Source: Agromyces sp. Soil535 (GTDB lineage Bacteria > Actinomycetota > Actinomycetes > Actinomycetales > Microbacteriaceae). Taken from it: a stretch of DNA of 64,000 nucleotides. Position numbers and translations under genes: made by a program. The stretch lies in NCBI RefSeq assembly GCF_001428255.1, contig NZ_LMRW01000001.1:2504-66503 (forward strand), read 5' to 3'. The notes under the pieces were generated by a model that was not told the DNA's origin, searched no databases, and worked only from the letters and a program-made list of their open reading frames with translations. Shown piece by piece: positions 7,539-15,726 of this stretch. Position 1 is the first letter of the stretch, and each line of letters begins with the position of its first letter.

Positions 7539-9559
7539 CCTTCTTCTTCGTTTTCTTGGGGGGGTCCGTTGAATGAGGTCGCCTCGTACGCTCGCAGTCG
7601 CGAGGTGAGGAGGGTCATCCGCTGGGAGGATCCGGCCGTGCGCATCGGCACGACTACACCTCGGCCCGCGGCGTGCACCGCGACTTGGTCGGCCAACACC
7701 GTCGTACGCACGCTGAAGCGGCGCTCGGCGAGCGGCGCGTGCACGAGCTCATCGCGTCGGCCACCGCGTATACGGATGACCCGGAGCCCCGACGCATCCA
7801 CCTCGACGAGCAGTTGGTTCTGGTCGTCGAGCCATGCGGGGCTGAACCGTATCCGGCCGCGAGTGCTGCTCATCAGTTCGAAGTCGTGAGTGGTGACGGT
7901 TTCTGCTCGGTCGTCGAGCGCGACGAGTTCGAGTTCTCCGCCGAGAGCGGCAAGACCGTCCAGCGTCACGTCGGCCTGGCGGCTGGCGGCGTAGATTCGT
8001 GGCAGCAGCGCAAGGCTCTCGCCCCATAGCTGGAGGTGGCGCGTAAGGCTGAAGCCCGAGAAGCGCGCGGCTGTCTGGTGGGCGGTGAGCCCGAACGAGG
8101 CAGGGCCTTCAGGTGCGCAGAAGGTGAGCACGTCGATCCCGTCGAGCTGCACCGTCACACGGTCGAAGAGCCGCTGCACGCCGACCAGGTGGAACTTGGT
8201 GACGTCGAAACGGGGAAGCGGCGCGCTCGCAAGCATCACTCCGACGTTGCCGGTCACGTGCCGGGCGGTGATCCGCGCCAGACCGGAGTCCAAGAGCACT
8301 TCGACGAACTCATTCGGGCCGAGGTAGACGGGGACGATGCCCGCGCGTGCGCCGGCGTGGTCGAGAGTGGCCGCTATATCCACCTCCGCCCGGTACGACT
8401 CGATACGCAGCGCATTTACGGCGAGCGATCGCGCCCGATCAGCGGAGGTGGTTGCGGCGCGATCGCCGCTCGTCCACGTGCCCTCGAGCACGACCCAATC
8501 CTCACCGAGTCGTGCGTCGTCGAACGCGTCGCGCAGATCGGGCAGGGCGGGTGCGTCCTGAGGTTCGGATGAGGGGGCGTTGGTGTCGAGGGTGTCGCCG
8601 TCGATGAAGAGCGGGTCGATACGCAGGCTCCGCTGCTCCACGCCCGGGATGAGTTCCTCGTCCGCTTCCCGGCCGTGGTACATGATCCACGGGTCGATGA
8701 GGTTCGGCGCGATGACGATCGAGTTGTGTCCCGTGCCCTCGACGCGGTCGTTGCGGCTGATGAGTGCGTGATAGTCGTGATCGCTCGGGTACTTCGACCA
8801 CACGAGATCGTGGATGGAGGCATCCGCGGTCGCACGTCCGTAACCGACGAAGTAGTTCTCGCGGACGTACGCATTGCCCGAGTACGTGAGGAAGGCGCGG
8901 TCTCGGTGGCGAAGGTACGTGGCGCCTTCAACCGTGTGCCAGTCCCGCCCGTCACCGAATCGGTCTACCGCATACACCTCTTCGGGCAGCGTCGGCAGGA
9001 GCACCGGCCTCGGGTAACCGGCGAGCGTCACGGCATCGAGCATCCGATCGACGAGGATCGAAGTCCCCGCATCCGCGGAATTCAGGCCGGTCACGTCGTT
9101 CGTCGAGTAGAACATGTGCAGCTGCCCGTCGACGTCGCGGACGACCTGAGGGTCGATGGCGAACTTGTCGAAGAACGTCGCGACGTACTGATACGGGCCC
9201 AGCGGGTCATCGCTGACCGCCACCATGAGCCGCTCGTCGTGCGGGTCCTCCGAGTCCTCTGGCACGCTCGAGACGTAGAGGTGGAAGGTTCCGTTGTCGT
9301 AGAAGACGCACGGTGCCCAGAAGTTGCGGCGTCCCGGCATTTGGAGCGCGTAACCGTGGTGCTCCCACGTCACCAAGTCATCGCTGCGGCTCACGTTGAC
9401 ACCGTGCTCGTCCGTGGAATAGCAGTAGTAGCGTCCGCGGTGCTTGAAGCCGAACGGGTCGGGGTTGGTGCGGCGGATGCCGTCGACGTAGCTGAGTGGA
9501 TTGCGGTAGGAGCGCGTGTCGAGCCGGGGAAGCTCGTACTGGCGGTCGGGAACGGTCAT
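7535..9559 (-). CDS. Intracellular GH43-type glycosidase with C-terminal beta-sandwich domain
   Basis: A 674-residue protein. Residues about 15-330 form a GH43 five-bladed propeller with the expected acidic triad: Asp34 (NPDPFG), Asp136 (FAIDPQVV) and Glu211 (HTVEGATYL). The remaining 340 residues look like one or two beta-sandwich modules; ALRIESYRAEVDIAATLDHA resembles the laminin/GH43 C-terminal type. There is no signal peptide, so it should hydrolyse oligosaccharides after import. GH43 enzymes are mainly arabinofuranosidases and xylosidases; the exact specificity cannot be read here. It lies 7 bp after the second permease and overlaps the next gene by 4 bp, so it is clearly co-transcribed. 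Confidence 0.85.
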   Translation of the reverse strand: MTVPDRQYELPRLDTRSYRNPLSYVDGIRRTNPDPFGFKHRGRYYCYSTDEHGVNVSRSDDLVTWEHHGYALQMPGRRNFWAPCVFYDNGTFHLYVSSVPEDSEDPHDERLMVAVSDDPLGPYQYVATFFDKFAIDPQVVRDVDGQLHMFYSTNDVTGLNSADAGTSILVDRMLDAVTLAGYPRPVLLPTLPEEVYAVDRFGDGRDWHTVEGATYLRHRDRAFLTYSGNAYVRENYFVGYGRATADASIHDLVWSKYPSDHDYHALISRNDRVEGTGHNSIVIAPNLIDPWIMYHGREADEELIPGVEQRSLRIDPLFIDGDTLDTNAPSSEPQDAPALPDLRDAFDDARLGEDWVVLEGTWTSGDRAATTSADRARSLAVNALRIESYRAEVDIAATLDHAGARAGIVPVYLGPNEFVEVLLDSGLARITARHVTGNVGVMLASAPLPRFDVTKFHLVGVQRLFDRVTVQLDGIDVLTFCAPEGPASFGLTAHQTAARFSGFSLTRHLQLWGESLALLPRIYAASRQADVTLDGLAALGGELELVALDDRAETVTTHDFELMSSTRGRIRFSPAWLDDQNQLLVEVDASGLRVIRIRGGRRDELVHAPLAERRFSVRTTVLADQVAVHAAGRGVVVPMRTAGSSQRMTLLTSRLRAYEATSFNGPPQENEEEG

Positions 9560-9566
9560 CGTCGCC

Positions 9567-10370
9567 TCAACTCTTGACTGCGCCGGCGGTGACGCCGGCC
9601 TGTAGGAACCGCTGACTCGCCAAGTAGACGAGGATCGACGGCACGGTCATGAGGATGAGGCCTGCGTAGAGCTGGGAGATCTGCTCCTGGCTCATCCGGT
9701 CGGATTCGAGCAGCGAGATCGCCTGGGTGACGGGGAACCGCTCGGGGCTGGTGAGCAGCAGGGTCGGAAGTAGGTACTCGTTCCATGCGTAGACGAACGA
9801 GAGCACACCGATGTTCGCGAGACTCGAGCCGCTGAGCGGCACCAGGATCCTCCAGAAGGTCCCGAACGAGTTCGACCCGTCGAGTTTGGCCGCTTCGATC
9901 AGCTCGTCGGGAAGCGAATCGAAGTGGTTCTTCATGATCATGAGCATGATCATCACGTTGAACGCCACGAGCGGGACGATGACCCCGGTGTAGCTGTCGC
10001 GCAATCCGAGGTTGTTGACGGTGAAGAACAGGGGCGTGACGACCGACGCCACCGGGACCGCGAGGCAAGCGAGGAGCACGTAATAGATCGCCGTTCGGCC
10101 TGGGAACTGCAGCTTCGAGAACGCATACCCGCCGAGTGAGGCGATGAGCACGATCACGATCGCAGACGCTCCCGCGAGCAGGAAGCTGTTGCCGACGGCT
10201 GCCCAGTAGCTGAACGTCCGATGGTTGAGCACGGCGGCGTAGTTCCCCCAGCCGCCGACGCTCACCGACTTGTAGATCGCGAGGCCGATTGGATAGAGCC
10301 AGATGGCCGCGAGGAACGTCAGCGTCGCGTACATCGCAATGCGCGGTCCCACTCGTTTCGTCCCGTTCAT
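9567..10370 (-). CDS. Carbohydrate ABC transporter permease, MalG type
   Basis: A 267-residue inner-membrane subunit with six hydrophobic segments. The cytoplasmic EAA loop is visible (ELIEAAKLDGSN then FWRILVPL), the docking site for the ATPase. It pairs with the upstream permease, whose stop it overlaps by 4 bp. No ATP-binding subunit is encoded in the operon; a shared MsiK-type ATPase elsewhere is the usual solution in actinomycetes. Confidence 0.9.
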   Translation of the reverse strand: MNGTKRVGPRIAMYATLTFLAAIWLYPIGLAIYKSVSVGGWGNYAAVLNHRTFSYWAAVGNSFLLAGASAIVIVLIASLGGYAFSKLQFPGRTAIYYVLLACLAVPVASVVTPLFFTVNNLGLRDSYTGVIVPLVAFNVMIMLMIMKNHFDSLPDELIEAAKLDGSNSFGTFWRILVPLSGSSLANIGVLSFVYAWNEYLLPTLLLTSPERFPVTQAISLLESDRMSQEQISQLYAGLILMTVPSILVYLASQRFLQAGVTAGAVKS

Positions 10371-11245
10371 CGGATGCTCCGCTCACGGTTCGATGCTCGG
10401 ATCTGGAGCATCGCAAGGGCGAACGCGAGCACGAGAATGACGACGCCGATGGCGGAGGCGTAACCGGCCTCGCGGTCGGCACGTGTCTGGACGAGGAAGG
10501 TGTTCAGGAATTGCGTCGAGACGCCGGGTCCGCCGCCGGTCGTGAGCCAGACGATGTCGAACGTCTTGAGTGACCCGACGATGCCAAGAATCACCAGCAC
10601 GCTGGTGGTGCCTCGGAGCGAGGGGATCGTGATGCTGACGAGGCGGCGCCACCAGCCCGCTCCGTCGATCATCCCGGCCTCGTAGAGCTCGTCTGGAATG
10701 GACATCAGGCCGGCGTAGTAGGTCATCATTGAGAACCCCATCCACTGAAAGACGTTGATGAGGATGATCGACCAGATTCCGAGGTCCTTGCCGAGCCATT
10801 GGATGACCGCATCGGGGCCGATCAGTCCCAGCGCGCGGAGGGATTCGTTGAGCGTTCCGTAGTTGGCCTCGAGCATGTACTTGAACACCGTGGCGATGAT
10901 TGCGGGCGCCATCGCGATCGGGAGAAAGAAGATCGCCTTGTAGACGTTGCTACCGGGCAGCCGTTCCTTCGCGATGACGGCGATCAGCAGACCGAGGACG
11001 GCCTGGATGACGATGGTCGCGGCCATGAACACCAGGTTGTTGCGCAATGCAATCCAGAAGGTCGGGTCCTCGATCAGATCGGCATAGTTGGCGACGCCGA
11101 CGAAATCCATCCGCGTCAGGCCGTTCCAATCGGTCAGGCTCGCGTACGCGGAGAAGCCGATGCAGTAGTAGATGAGCCCGCCGGCCAAGACCACGATCGG
11201 CAGGATGTAGAAATACGGGCTCCCCCGTCGCAACATGGAGCTCAA
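10367..11245 (-). CDS. Carbohydrate ABC transporter permease, MalF type
   Basis: The partner permease of the importer, 292 residues, with six membrane segments and an EAA loop (ELYEAGMIDGAGWW). The longest open frame would start at 11383, but that would place two operators inside the coding region. A strong Shine-Dalgarno (AAGGAGG) lies 5 nt before a TTG at 11245; an ATG three codons later (11236) is the alternative. I use the TTG. It is the first gene of the four-gene sugar operon and is controlled by the twin palindromes just upstream. Confidence 0.85.
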   Translation of the reverse strand: MSSMLRRGSPYFYILPIVVLAGGLIYYCIGFSAYASLTDWNGLTRMDFVGVANYADLIEDPTFWIALRNNLVFMAATIVIQAVLGLLIAVIAKERLPGSNVYKAIFFLPIAMAPAIIATVFKYMLEANYGTLNESLRALGLIGPDAVIQWLGKDLGIWSIILINVFQWMGFSMMTYYAGLMSIPDELYEAGMIDGAGWWRRLVSITIPSLRGTTSVLVILGIVGSLKTFDIVWLTTGGGPGVSTQFLNTFLVQTRADREAGYASAIGVVILVLAFALAMLQIRASNRERSIR

Positions 11246-11323
11246 CTCGGCCTCCTTTCTTCCCAGTGCCGCCAGGGCGATGTCAACGCTGACGGACTCG
11301 GGAGGAAGCCGCGGATGGGATGA

Positions 11324-11335
11324 TTCAACGTTGAA
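11324..11335. promoter_or_regulatory. LacI-type operator, site 2
   Basis: A perfect palindrome TTCAACGTTGAA (14 bp perfect as ATTCAACGTTGAAT), centred on CG as usual for LacI-family operators. It lies about 80 bp before the permease start, in the divergent region shared with the LacI gene, and is 46 bp centre to centre from site 1. Confidence 0.75.
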
Positions 11336-11369
11336 TGACGGACGATCGAGTGAGATGCTATCCCATAGT

Positions 11370-11381
11370 TCAACGTTGAAC
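11370..11381. promoter_or_regulatory. LacI-type operator, site 1
   Basis: A second perfect TTCAACGTTGAA palindrome (14 bp as GTTCAACGTTGAAC). It overlaps the likely -35 element of the LacI gene, so the regulator can repress itself and the sugar operon from one region. Confidence 0.75.
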
Positions 11382-11406
11382 AACCCGACCTTGAAACGCT
11401 ATGCTG
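11377..11406 (+). promoter_or_regulatory. Likely promoter of the LacI gene
   Basis: A TTGAAC -35 box at 11377-11382 and a TATGCT -10 box at 11401-11406 are 18 bp apart, about 55 bp before the LacI start codon. The -35 box overlaps operator site 1. Confidence 0.5.
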
Positions 11407-11461
11407 CAAAGGCCCCACGGGTCGGAAGCCTGCTCGGATGTGGGCGACAGAAGGAGCTCGG

Positions 11462-12463
11462 ATGGCGGGCGTGACCCTGCGCGACGTGGCACTGACCGTC
11501 GGTGTGAGTGCGAAGACCGTTTCGAACGTCGTCAATGGGACGGGGTGGGTCAGCGATGAGGTACGCGACCGCGTCAAGGAGGCGATTCGCGAACTCGGCT
11601 ACCGCCCCAACTTCGCAGCTCGGCAACTCCGGCACGGGCGCACCGGCCTTCTCGCGCTCGCCGTCCCCGACCTTCGCGAACCCTACTTCGCGGAGCTTGC
11701 CGCCTCCTTCGTCGGCACAGCCCAGAAGCGCGGTCGGACGGTTCTGATCAACCAGACCGGCGCCGACCGCGACATCGAGCGTGCGCTGATCGAGGGCGAG
11801 GGACTCCCATCCATCGACGCACTTGTGTTGAGCCCGCTGGCCCTCACGGCCGAGGACCTCGGGGCACGACGAAGCCGCACTCCACTCGTGCTGCTCGGCG
11901 AGCAGGCGGCCGTGCTCCTGGACGAGAGCATCGTGCATCTCGGGATGCCCAACGTCACCGCATCGCGGGCCGCTGTGGAACATCTCATCGCTCAGGGGCG
12001 TCGCCGGATCGCGGCGATCGGTATCCAGAACTCGGGCCCAAACGCTTCATCGTCGCTTCGTGCGCTCGGCTATCGTGAGGCGCTGGCGGGGGCGGGCATC
12101 GCAGTGGATCCGGCGCTTTTGCGCGAGGTCGTCCACTTCTCCCGGGCGGAGGGAACTCGGTCTGTGGAGGAGATGCTCGGGGCGAGGGTTGAGGTCGACG
12201 CGCTGTTCTGCTTCAACGACTCCCTCGCCTTCGGGGCCCTCCACGCCCTCGCCGTGAACGGGATACGCGTGCCAGAGGATGTAGCCGTGGTCGGGTTCGA
12301 CGACATCGACGAGGGGCGGTACACCGTCCCTACGCTGACGACCGTTGGACCGGGCCCAGAAGTCATCGCCGACCACGTCTTCGATCTCATCGACCGTCTC
12401 GAGGAGCAACCGATCGGCCGACACGTGCTCCCTCACGAGCTCGTGATACGCGAGAGCGCCTGA
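11462..12463 (+). CDS. LacI-family regulator of the GH43 sugar operon
   Basis: A 333-residue LacI/GalR repressor. The N-terminal helix-turn-helix is clear (VTLRDVALTVGVSAKTVSNV) with the hinge helix ELGYRPNFAARQL; the rest is a periplasmic-binding-like sugar sensor ending in PTLTTVGPGPEV. I start at 11462, which has GAAGGAG 5 nt upstream; the open frame begins 8 codons earlier. It is divergent from the importer operon and two perfect palindromes lie between them. It very probably represses the operon until its sugar is present. Confidence 0.9.
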   Translation: MAGVTLRDVALTVGVSAKTVSNVVNGTGWVSDEVRDRVKEAIRELGYRPNFAARQLRHGRTGLLALAVPDLREPYFAELAASFVGTAQKRGRTVLINQTGADRDIERALIEGEGLPSIDALVLSPLALTAEDLGARRSRTPLVLLGEQAAVLLDESIVHLGMPNVTASRAAVEHLIAQGRRRIAAIGIQNSGPNASSSLRALGYREALAGAGIAVDPALLREVVHFSRAEGTRSVEEMLGARVEVDALFCFNDSLAFGALHALAVNGIRVPEDVAVVGFDDIDEGRYTVPTLTTVGPGPEVIADHVFDLIDRLEEQPIGRHVLPHELVIRESA

Positions 12464-12571
12464 CGCACGCCCGGCGATCACGAGACCGGTCGCCCCAATT
12501 CTTCGCCGACCTCGTCCACGACCGTCACTGCTCCGTACAGCAGGTCGCCGCCGGACTGGCGCGCCCGTCCT

Positions 12572-12752
12572 CTCGTAGTCACTTAATAGTCACAATTTCG
12601 GCATCACCATGGTTCACTCGACTTCACACTTCCCCGTGATTCCGCGGCACGTGAGTCCGGGTGAAGCCGAGTGAATCACTACTGGATATCTTCAGCTTCC
12701 CAAGCTGATAGCGCGGGTTCGATTCCCGTCATCCGCTCTGATCAGGGGTTTT
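12572..12752 (+). repeat. Attachment-site copy 2
   Basis: The second copy of the 181-bp block. The tRNA-Gly(CCC) 3' fragment is at 12691-12738 and is identical to copy 1; the differences fall in the spacer between the inverted arms. It separates the sugar-operon segment from the Imm26 segment. The rest of the 12464-12874 gap holds no gene apart from the related block at 12799-12840. Confidence 0.8.
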
Positions 12753-12798
12753 AGTCGTCCGCTCGGACTGGTTTCGTGGCAATCCGATGGCATTGTCT

Positions 12799-12840
12799 CC
12801 ACTTATTCGCCAGTTCGTTCTCAAGCTCATGGGCCGAAAC
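12799..12840 (+). repeat. Conserved left-end block, copy 2
   Basis: Aligns to 6065-6106 (shared ACTTATT, GCCA and GTTCTCA words) at the same distance from the tRNA fragment. It supports the view that the adjacent segments were integrated by related elements. Confidence 0.45.
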
Positions 12841-12874
12841 AGCTCTTTCATGCAATCCCACGGCTGGTTCGCTT

Positions 12875-13516
12875 TCAGCGTCGATTGAAGAGGTCAGCAG
12901 TTGTGGCTCGCCCTTCGGGACGTAGCTCGTTGAATGCGTCCAGCCACGGCTCGAGCCCGAGATGAGCGCGAAGCGCCTTCTCTACGCGCACCGGCGCGAC
13001 CACCTTGCGATTCGGGAGCGTGTGGGCCTCGGCGGCCGTTGCCGGCCGCCGGCGCGTGCCGGAGTAGTCGACGACCTCAAAGTTGGGCGGCGATCCGACG
13101 GCCTCCTTGTAGGCCGGGAGCGGTACTTCCGGAGGCACCGGCTCCTGTCCGACGACTCGCCAATGCCCTGCATACAATTTGGCGTCCATCGAGAGCGCGA
13201 GGAACAACACGGGACGATCTACCGCCTCGACCGCTTGCCTGTTCGCGTGCTCAAGAGGGATCACCACGTCGAAGATCGCGAAGAAGTACGATTCTTTGCC
13301 GTACGTGCCGACGACCTGGCCGACACCGAACTTGCCGTCGTCGAGCGGCACGACGAATACGTCGCCAAGCTTCGGGCGTTGCCTCACCACGGGTCCCCAC
13401 CAGCTTCCCAACCCCTCCCAAGATGCACCGGAATCTCCGTGGCCGTTCGCTCCGTTAGAGGTCGCGGCAGGGGTAGAGAGGGCCAGAGGGTCATGGAGCG
13501 GCAGATCATTGCTCAA
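12875..13516 (-). CDS. Imm26-type immunity protein
   Basis: A 213-residue soluble protein with the Imm26 layout: RPKLGDVFVVPLDDGKFGVG near residue 50, then a VLFLALSMDAKLYAGHW segment and a Trp-containing strand further on. Imm26 proteins neutralise toxins of polymorphic and contact-dependent systems. No matching toxin is seen nearby, so it may be an orphan immunity gene protecting against neighbours. The start is a TTG at 13516, overlapping the stop of the upstream membrane-protein gene by 11 bp; the Shine-Dalgarno is weak. The N-terminal 40 residues are low-complexity. Confidence 0.65.
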   Translation of the reverse strand: MSNDLPLHDPLALSTPAATSNGANGHGDSGASWEGLGSWWGPVVRQRPKLGDVFVVPLDDGKFGVGQVVGTYGKESYFFAIFDVVIPLEHANRQAVEAVDRPVLFLALSMDAKLYAGHWRVVGQEPVPPEVPLPAYKEAVGSPPNFEVVDYSGTRRRPATAAEAHTLPNRKVVAPVRVEKALRAHLGLEPWLDAFNELRPEGRATTADLFNRR

Positions 13517-13994
13517 GAACGACTTGCGCCGATGCTTCTCGACTCTCGCGCGTGCCGATGCGATAGAAACTCACGGCACCAGCGAGAACGACACCAGCAA
13601 CAACGCAAGCGTTGAACAGGGCGTACCAGCTCGGCGCGGCGGCGTAATCACCCCTGACGGCGTACCCAGCGAAACCGAACGAGAGGCCAAGGACGGCAGA
13701 CACGGGAGCGGTGACCAACAATGATCGCCGTTCCGAACGCCAGGGGTGCGTCACGCCCGCGAGCCGATAACAGAACCAGCCGAACGGCACAGCCGCGATG
13801 AGATATGCGGCCTGCCAGAGCACGAAATCGGGGAGCGGCGATGATTCGAAGCCATGAATTCGGCTCTTCTCTGCCGCGTACAGATGAAATCCCATGTAAG
13901 AGAGCCCCATCACCGACTGCCAGACGAGGATCCCATGCAGCGCCCCGCCGGCCGACAGGATGATTCCGTCACGAGGACGGGTGGATGCGACCAT
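13506..13994 (-). CDS. Hypothetical four-helix membrane protein
   Basis: A 162-residue protein with four predicted membrane segments, near residues 10-35, 55-80, 92-112 and 125-145. I do not recognise a family. It is the first gene of a two-gene unit with the Imm26-type protein, overlapping it by 11 bp. That points to shared expression inside the small third segment of the composite island. Confidence 0.6.
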   Translation of the reverse strand: MVASTRPRDGIILSAGGALHGILVWQSVMGLSYMGFHLYAAEKSRIHGFESSPLPDFVLWQAAYLIAAVPFGWFCYRLAGVTHPWRSERRSLLVTAPVSAVLGLSFGFAGYAVRGDYAAAPSWYALFNACVVAGVVLAGAVSFYRIGTRESREASAQVVLEQ

Positions 13995-14129
13995 GAGGCA
14001 ACAATAAGCGTCACGCAGGTGGAGCCCAGGTCATCGCCCTGAGGTGAACCAGCTGCAGAGATCGCCCTTCCTCCGTGACTTGTTGAATCCTGGGGCGAAC
14101 ATCGGCATGTATGTCTCCTTTTAGTCGCC

Positions 14130-14297
14130 ACAAATTGGAGTTCACCTGGTCTCACTCGAACTCACGGAGCCGCGAACTCTCGCGACTGTGAGGCGCTGTG
14201 AAGCGCCGTGAACCAGCACTTGACAACTTCAGCTTCCCAAGCTGATAGCGCGGGTTCGATTGCCGTCATCCGCTCTTCGGTAAATAACCTGATCAGG
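14130..14297 (+). repeat. Attachment-site copy 3, diverged
   Basis: The tRNA-Gly(CCC) 3' fragment is at 14228-14275, with one change inside the T-arm (GATTGCC for GATTCCC). Upstream are diverged inverted TTCAC/GTGAA arms, a different sequence but the same layout as copies 1 and 2. The GATCAGG tail follows after a 9-bp insertion. It looks older or from a related integrase. The rest of 13995-14510 shows no gene. Confidence 0.7.
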
Positions 14298-14510
14298 GCC
14301 GTTTTCTTCACCAGCAGCAGCGCTACTGCATGCCGGCGCGCGAGCGGATCTTGTGCGGAACCAACCCACGATGTCCCGCCTGCAAGGCGTTTGCAGGTCT
14401 GATCGGGGATTTCACCCCTGCAGTGTCCGTGACTTCCGATGCACCGCGGGTGAGGCCGACGTGACATCATCGACGCCGAGGGGGACGATCCACACGTGGT
14501 GACGCTGTCG

Positions 14511-14903
14511 TCAACCTTCGGGAGCGGTCGGTTTCCATGGCCCCTCGATGACCGTCGCTTCCTTGTCCCCGGGCCAGCGCGGCATTGAGATGCAGAGGAA
14601 CTGGAGCGGGTCGACACCGGTGCAGCGATACTGGAATGCCGTCCCGACGGGAATGTCGATGGAAACGCCTCTCCGCAGAACGGTCGTCTCCTCACCAGTG
14701 GCGTCTTGTCGCCATATCTGCCCCTCGCCCGAGAGAACGTGCCAGAACTCGCTCACGGTGGCGTGGACGGTCGCCCGATTCACCTGACCTGACGGGACGG
14801 TGGAGTGGATCATGCCGCCGGTCTCGCCTTCGATCAGGTACCGGATCTCGGCCCCGGCAGGCGAGCGGCCATCCGGGCTGGAAGGGAACGAGCGGGTCTG
14901 CAT
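14511..14903 (-). CDS. Cupin-fold protein
   Basis: A 130-residue single-domain cupin. GQVNRATVHATVSEFWHVLS and the later GVSIDIPVGTAFQYRCTG fit the two cupin motifs. The metal-binding set is partly altered: one His and one Glu of motif 1 are visible, and the second-motif His seems to be missing. The start at 14903 follows GGAGG by 6 nt; the open frame continues 53 codons upstream into non-coding sequence. The role is unknown. Small cupins are often isomerases, sugar-binding proteins or stress proteins. Confidence 0.7.
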   Translation of the reverse strand: MQTRSFPSSPDGRSPAGAEIRYLIEGETGGMIHSTVPSGQVNRATVHATVSEFWHVLSGEGQIWRQDATGEETTVLRRGVSIDIPVGTAFQYRCTGVDPLQFLCISMPRWPGDKEATVIEGPWKPTAPEG

Positions 14904-14985
14904 GGAGAACCTCCATGTGCTTCCAAGCATTATCCCGCACGGACGCCTCGGTAGAATCGGCGAGCGAATGGCCGCGGGCGCACGG

Positions 14986-15726
14986 TCAATGCATGTTGTC
15001 GTTGCCGGTGACGTGGGTGGCGTAGCCCGAGCATCCCGCGTCCTCCCAGCGGTAGGCGGCACCGGTGCCCGCGTCGCCGTACATGGCGTCCCACCAGCCC
15101 TCCGTGCCGTCGTCGACCGCGCCGAAGCCCTTCTCGGCCATGCACGATTCGATCGCCTCGTTGAACGCCGTCAGCTCTTCGGCCTCGGTCATCGCGTTCG
15201 GGTCGGGCTCGGGTATGGGCGCGGAGAGCGGGGTCCCGGCCGCTCGGGCGACCGCCACGGCATGCTCCCCCACGCCGAGGCACCCTCGCCGCTTCCACTC
15301 GGAAGCCGGCACCGACCAGTCCTCGCGAGCCTCGCCGTAGAACGCGTTGAGCCACATGATGGACTGCTCGAAGCTCAGTCCTCGCGGCTGCGCGTCCTGG
15401 TTGAGCCAGGGTGCGGCTGGCAGGTACTCCACGCCCTTCTCGGCCATGCACTCGGCGATGACCTGCTCGCGGCCCATGTACTCCGAGCGGTCCTCGATCG
15501 ACAGGGGCTCGGAGTCGGACGTCTCCGTGGTCAGGGCGTCGACGGTCGACGCACTCGCCTCATCGCCGCCGGAGTCGACGGTCTCGCCGGCCCCCGCGAC
15601 GTCCGCGGGCGGCGGTTCGAACAGGCGTATCCCGAACGCGCCGGCGGCGGTGAGCGCGACCGCGGCGGCGCAGACCAGGAGGCCGCCCATCGCCAGCGGG
15701 GCAGCCAGGCGCCTGACGTCCATCAT
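14986..15726 (-). CDS. Membrane-anchored or secreted protein with repeated CMAEKG motifs
   Basis: A 246-residue protein. One N-terminal hydrophobic segment (about residues 8-35) is followed by an acidic Thr/Ser-rich stretch. The outer part contains two copies of an E-C-M-A-E-K-G motif, one near 110 and one near 205, plus GCLG and GCSG cysteines, which probably form disulfides. Similar Cys-Met repeats occur in uncharacterised actinobacterial cell-envelope proteins. It is the third gene of an operon led by PadR; its ATG overlaps the stop of the membrane-protein gene by 4 bp. No enzymatic motif is visible. Confidence 0.7.
   Translation of the reverse strand: MMDVRRLAAPLAMGGLLVCAAAVALTAAGAFGIRLFEPPPADVAGAGETVDSGGDEASASTVDALTTETSDSEPLSIEDRSEYMGREQVIAECMAEKGVEYLPAAPWLNQDAQPRGLSFEQSIMWLNAFYGEAREDWSVPASEWKRRGCLGVGEHAVAVARAAGTPLSAPIPEPDPNAMTEAEELTAFNEAIESCMAEKGFGAVDDGTEGWWDAMYGDAGTGAAYRWEDAGCSGYATHVTGNDNMH

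Noticed and set aside
14162-14695. 177-codon minus-strand frame over attachment copy 3
   Set aside because: It spans the tRNA fragment and part of the cupin gene in another frame and has no ribosome binding site or recognisable motif.
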